DNA of 10,000 nt, taken from assembly GCA_020216925.1 (NCBI GenBank), contig JAIWOL010000085.1, positions 1-10,000 on the forward strand, read 5' to 3'. The position numbers and the translations under genes are program-made. The notes under the pieces are model-generated. The model was not told where the DNA came from. It ran no database searches and saw only the letters and a list, made by a program, of their open reading frames with translations. Each line of letters begins with the position of its first letter. Positions within the stretch are counted from its first letter, which is position 1. This document shows positions 8,924 through 10,000 of this stretch, piece by piece. This stretch comes from Thiobacillus sp. (GTDB lineage: Bacteria; Pseudomonadota; Gammaproteobacteria; Burkholderiales; Thiobacillaceae).

Positions 8924-8965
8924 CATAAGCCAGCCGCCACCGAGCCGGTGTTCAATCTGCTTATG
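8924..8965 (-). repeat. Nested inverted repeats in the leader of the galT-like gene
   Basis: CATAAGC (8924-8930) and GCTTATG (8959-8965) are a perfect 7-bp inverted repeat. Inside their 28-nt spacer lies a second perfect hairpin, CACCG (8938-8942) with CGGTG (8946-8950) around AGC. As RNA from the minus strand this makes a two-tier stem some 20 nt ahead of the start codon. As DNA it could be a protein-binding dyad. No T run follows, so it is not an intrinsic terminator. I cannot match it to any known riboswitch. Confidence 0.5.
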
Positions 8966-9009
8966 TCCTCTTTCGGGCTTTTTATCCCCTCCCCGGCAAG
9001 AGTCTCGCA

Positions 9010-9038
9010 TTGACGCACTCCTGCCGTGCGTCGAGAAT
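9010..9038 (+). promoter_or_regulatory. Sigma70-like promoter for the two small plus-strand genes
   Basis: TTGACG (9010-9015, 5 of 6 consensus bases) and GAGAAT (9033-9038, 4 of 6) are separated by exactly 17 bp. A transcript would start near 9045, about 26 nt before the ATG at 9071. That would exclude the alternative upstream GTG (9026) as a start codon. This is the best promoter-like match in the intergenic region; no comparable one is seen for the divergent galT-like gene. Confidence 0.5.
9012..9032. promoter_or_regulatory. Operator-like dyad within the promoter spacer
   Basis: GACGCAC (9012-9018) and GTGCGTC (9026-9032) form a perfect 7-bp inverted repeat with a 7-bp centre, so the half-site centres are 14 bp apart. 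It overlaps the last four bases of the -35 box and fills the spacer up to the -10 box, the classic place for a repressor operator or for a MerR-type activator site. The binding protein is unknown and no regulator gene is encoded beside it. Confidence 0.45.
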
Positions 9039-9068
9039 GGAGGCTCCCGCAGCACCTCCGGAGCCTCC
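9039..9068 (+). repeat. Inverted repeat overlapping the ribosome-binding site of the small operon
   Basis: GGAGGCTCC (9039-9047) and GGAGCCTCC (9060-9068) are a perfect 9-bp inverted repeat around 12 nt, ending 2 nt before the ATG at 9071. The likely Shine-Dalgarno GGAG (9060-9063, 7-nt spacer) lies in the 3' arm, so the hairpin would hide it. If transcription starts near 9045, however, most of the 5' arm would not be in the RNA; then the dyad could act only as DNA or in longer transcripts. Confidence 0.5.
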
Positions 9069-9070
9069 CT

Positions 9071-9358
9071 ATGGATCAAAACGAAAAAGCGCTCGTCGAC
9101 GAACAGCACCTGATGCGCATGATGCGCAAGACCCTCACCTCGATCGTGCGTGACACCGCGCCGCGCAACGGTTATCCCAGTCCGCTGTCGGAAGCCACCA
9201 TCATGAACATCAAGGATTGTCTGATGGTGATTTCCAGCCGCGAGACCGAGCTGGCGCAACTGACCGGCCGCAGCCTCGATGAAAAACCGCATTTTGCCGA
9301 CGAGCCCCCCAGCTCGCACGTGGTGAAGATCAGCAGCATCAAGAAGAAGCCACACTGA
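9071..9358 (+). CDS. Small protein of unknown function (95 aa)
   Basis: I do not recognise a named family with confidence, although it resembles short conserved hypothetical proteins I associate with Betaproteobacteria. The 95-residue product is soluble, with no signal peptide or membrane segment. It looks largely helical, from LVDEQHLMRMMRKTLTSIVRD (8-28) to IMNIKDCLMVISSRETELAQL (44-64), followed by a probably disordered proline-containing tail that ends in KKKPH. A single cysteine (Cys50) is present and there are no metal or catalytic motifs. The ATG at 9071 is chosen because GGAG lies 7 nt upstream and a promoter is predicted close by; a GTG at 9026 in the same frame is the alternative. 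The stop codon shares one base with the next start (TGATG), so the two genes are probably made together. Confidence 0.75.
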   Translation: MDQNEKALVDEQHLMRMMRKTLTSIVRDTAPRNGYPSPLSEATIMNIKDCLMVISSRETELAQLTGRSLDEKPHFADEPPSSHVVKISSIKKKPH

Positions 9359-9609
9359 TGCCGCAAGCCACCAGCCTGTTCACCGATATTGAATCGAAGG
9401 TCGTCGGCACCTCGGCGGTCGTGATCTACTCGCCGTCCGGCAAGAAGCGGACGCGCTACCCTGAAGGCGTGGTGGAAATCTACGCCAGCGAGGACGAAGC
9501 CCGCGCCCATGCCGATCCGGACAGGCACCGCCATGCCGCGCTGGCCAGCGGGCCATCCCGCTCGTCCGAGGGATTCAAGCTGTTCTATCTGGTGCGCTGG
9601 CTGGACTGA
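9358..9609 (+). CDS. Small protein of unknown function (83 aa), coupled to the upstream gene
   Basis: I do not recognise this 83-residue protein. It has no signal peptide or membrane segment. The N-terminal half has alternating beta-like stretches (TSAVVIYSPSGKKRTRYPEGVVEIYAS, 18-44), then a polar, histidine- and arginine-rich segment (DEARAHADPDRHRHAALASG, 46-65), and an aromatic C terminus GFKLFYLVRWLD. A small beta-rich fold is plausible. Its ATG overlaps the preceding stop as TGATG, with only a weak purine run upstream, so translation is likely by re-initiation. It converges on der with a 34-bp gap that shows no T-run terminator. Confidence 0.7.
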   Translation: MPQATSLFTDIESKVVGTSAVVIYSPSGKKRTRYPEGVVEIYASEDEARAHADPDRHRHAALASGPSRSSEGFKLFYLVRWLD

Positions 9610-9643
9610 TCACGCCGCCGGGGTTTGCCGGAAAAACAGACCT

Positions 9644-10000
9644 TCACTTCGCTCCGTAGACCCTTCTGCGCACACGCTTCTCGCGCCGTCGCCGCGTCGC
9701 CTCGCTCTCGGAGAGCGGCGCGTGTCTCTTGCCCTCGAAGGGATTCTTGCCTTCGTCATCCTTGATCTGGATTCTGAGCGGCGTGCCCTGGAGTTTGAAG
9801 GTTTTGCGGAAGCTTGCCTCGAGATAACGCTTGTAGTCGTCGCGCAGCCCCTCGAGCGCGTTGCCGTGCAGCACGATCACCGGCGGGTTCTTGCCGCCCT
9901 GGTGGGCATAGCGCGGTTTGGGCCGGAACAGGCCGTTTTTCGGCGGCGCGTGCTGTTCCACAGCCATCTGGAGCACGCGCGTGAGTTTGGGCGTGGGCAT
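9644..10000 (-). CDS. der: GTPase Der (EngA), C-terminal part only
   Basis: Der is an essential tandem-GTPase needed for 50S ribosome assembly. Only the last 118 residues are in the window, covering the end of the second G domain and the KH-like C-terminal domain. Recognisable stretches are [49 protein letters not shown] and [17 protein letters not shown]. The basic tail is rich in arginine ([17 protein letters not shown]). Both GTPase modules and the start lie beyond the right edge, and the frame is open there, so the ATG codon at 10000 is internal. Confidence 0.97.
   Translation of the reverse strand: MPTPKLTRVLQMAVEQHAPPKNGLFRPKPRYAHQGGKNPPVIVLHGNALEGLRDDYKRYLEASFRKTFKLQGTPLRIQIKDDEGKNPFEGKRHAPLSESEATRRRREKRVRRRVYGAK

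Noticed and set aside
8915..8938. Sigma54-like promoter (TGGC ... TTGC on the minus strand) before the galT-like gene
   Set aside because: The spacing between GG and GC is 9 nt rather than the required 10, and the site sits too close to the ribosome-binding site.
8903..9355. N-terminal extension of the galT-like gene to a start near 9355, giving 513 residues
   Set aside because: The extra part has no family similarity, runs antisense to the 95-residue gene and through the intergenic hairpins, and the ATG at 8902 has an excellent AGGAGG.
9172..9534. A 120-codon minus-strand frame opposite the two small plus-strand genes
   Set aside because: The plus-strand pair has a promoter-like sequence, a ribosome-binding site and TGATG coupling; the minus-strand frame has none of these.
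9610..9643. Possible terminator between the small genes and der
   Set aside because: Only a 4-bp CCGG/CCGG pairing is present and it is followed by an A run rather than a T run on the plus strand, with no useful T run on the other strand.

Overview
The window looks like chromosomal DNA of a high-GC betaproteobacterium. The main evidence is a block of minus-strand genes in the order der ... hflX-hflK-hflC-DUF2065-hisZ-purA, the order usual in Betaproteobacteria, where the hisZ-purA neighbourhood is characteristic. Codon use is GC-rich throughout, which creates very long antisense open frames that I do not annotate. I cannot name a genus.

Layout, left to right. Positions 1-74 hold the 3' part of a plus-strand tRNA-Leu(CAG), followed by a two-way terminator shared with purA. 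Positions 130-5863 (minus) form a tightly packed six-gene unit, transcribed right to left: hflX (ribosome-associated GTPase), hflK and hflC (membrane SPFH complex that modulates FtsH), a 62-residue DUF2065 membrane protein, hisZ (regulatory subunit for short-form HisG) and purA (adenylosuccinate synthase). Start and stop codons overlap or abut at three of the five junctions, and the other gaps are 12 and 21 nt.

Positions 5955-8902 (minus) hold two genes that are not part of the usual cluster: a HIT-superfamily nucleotidylyltransferase of the GalT / ADP-glucose phosphorylase type and, 44 nt downstream, a GAF-GGDEF-EAL cyclic-di-GMP enzyme. Positions 9071-9609 (plus) carry two small, translationally coupled genes for proteins of 95 and 83 residues that I do not recognise. 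The right edge (9644-10000, minus) is the C-terminal end of der.

The main oddity is the interval between der and hflX. In most Betaproteobacteria hfq sits there. Here about 3.8 kb of signalling, sugar-nucleotide and unknown genes occupy the place, and no Hfq-like reading frame is visible. The second is the 168-bp divergent intergenic region (8903-9070), which is packed with perfect inverted repeats. One of them lies in the spacer of a good sigma70-like promoter for the small plus-strand genes; another contains their Shine-Dalgarno sequence.
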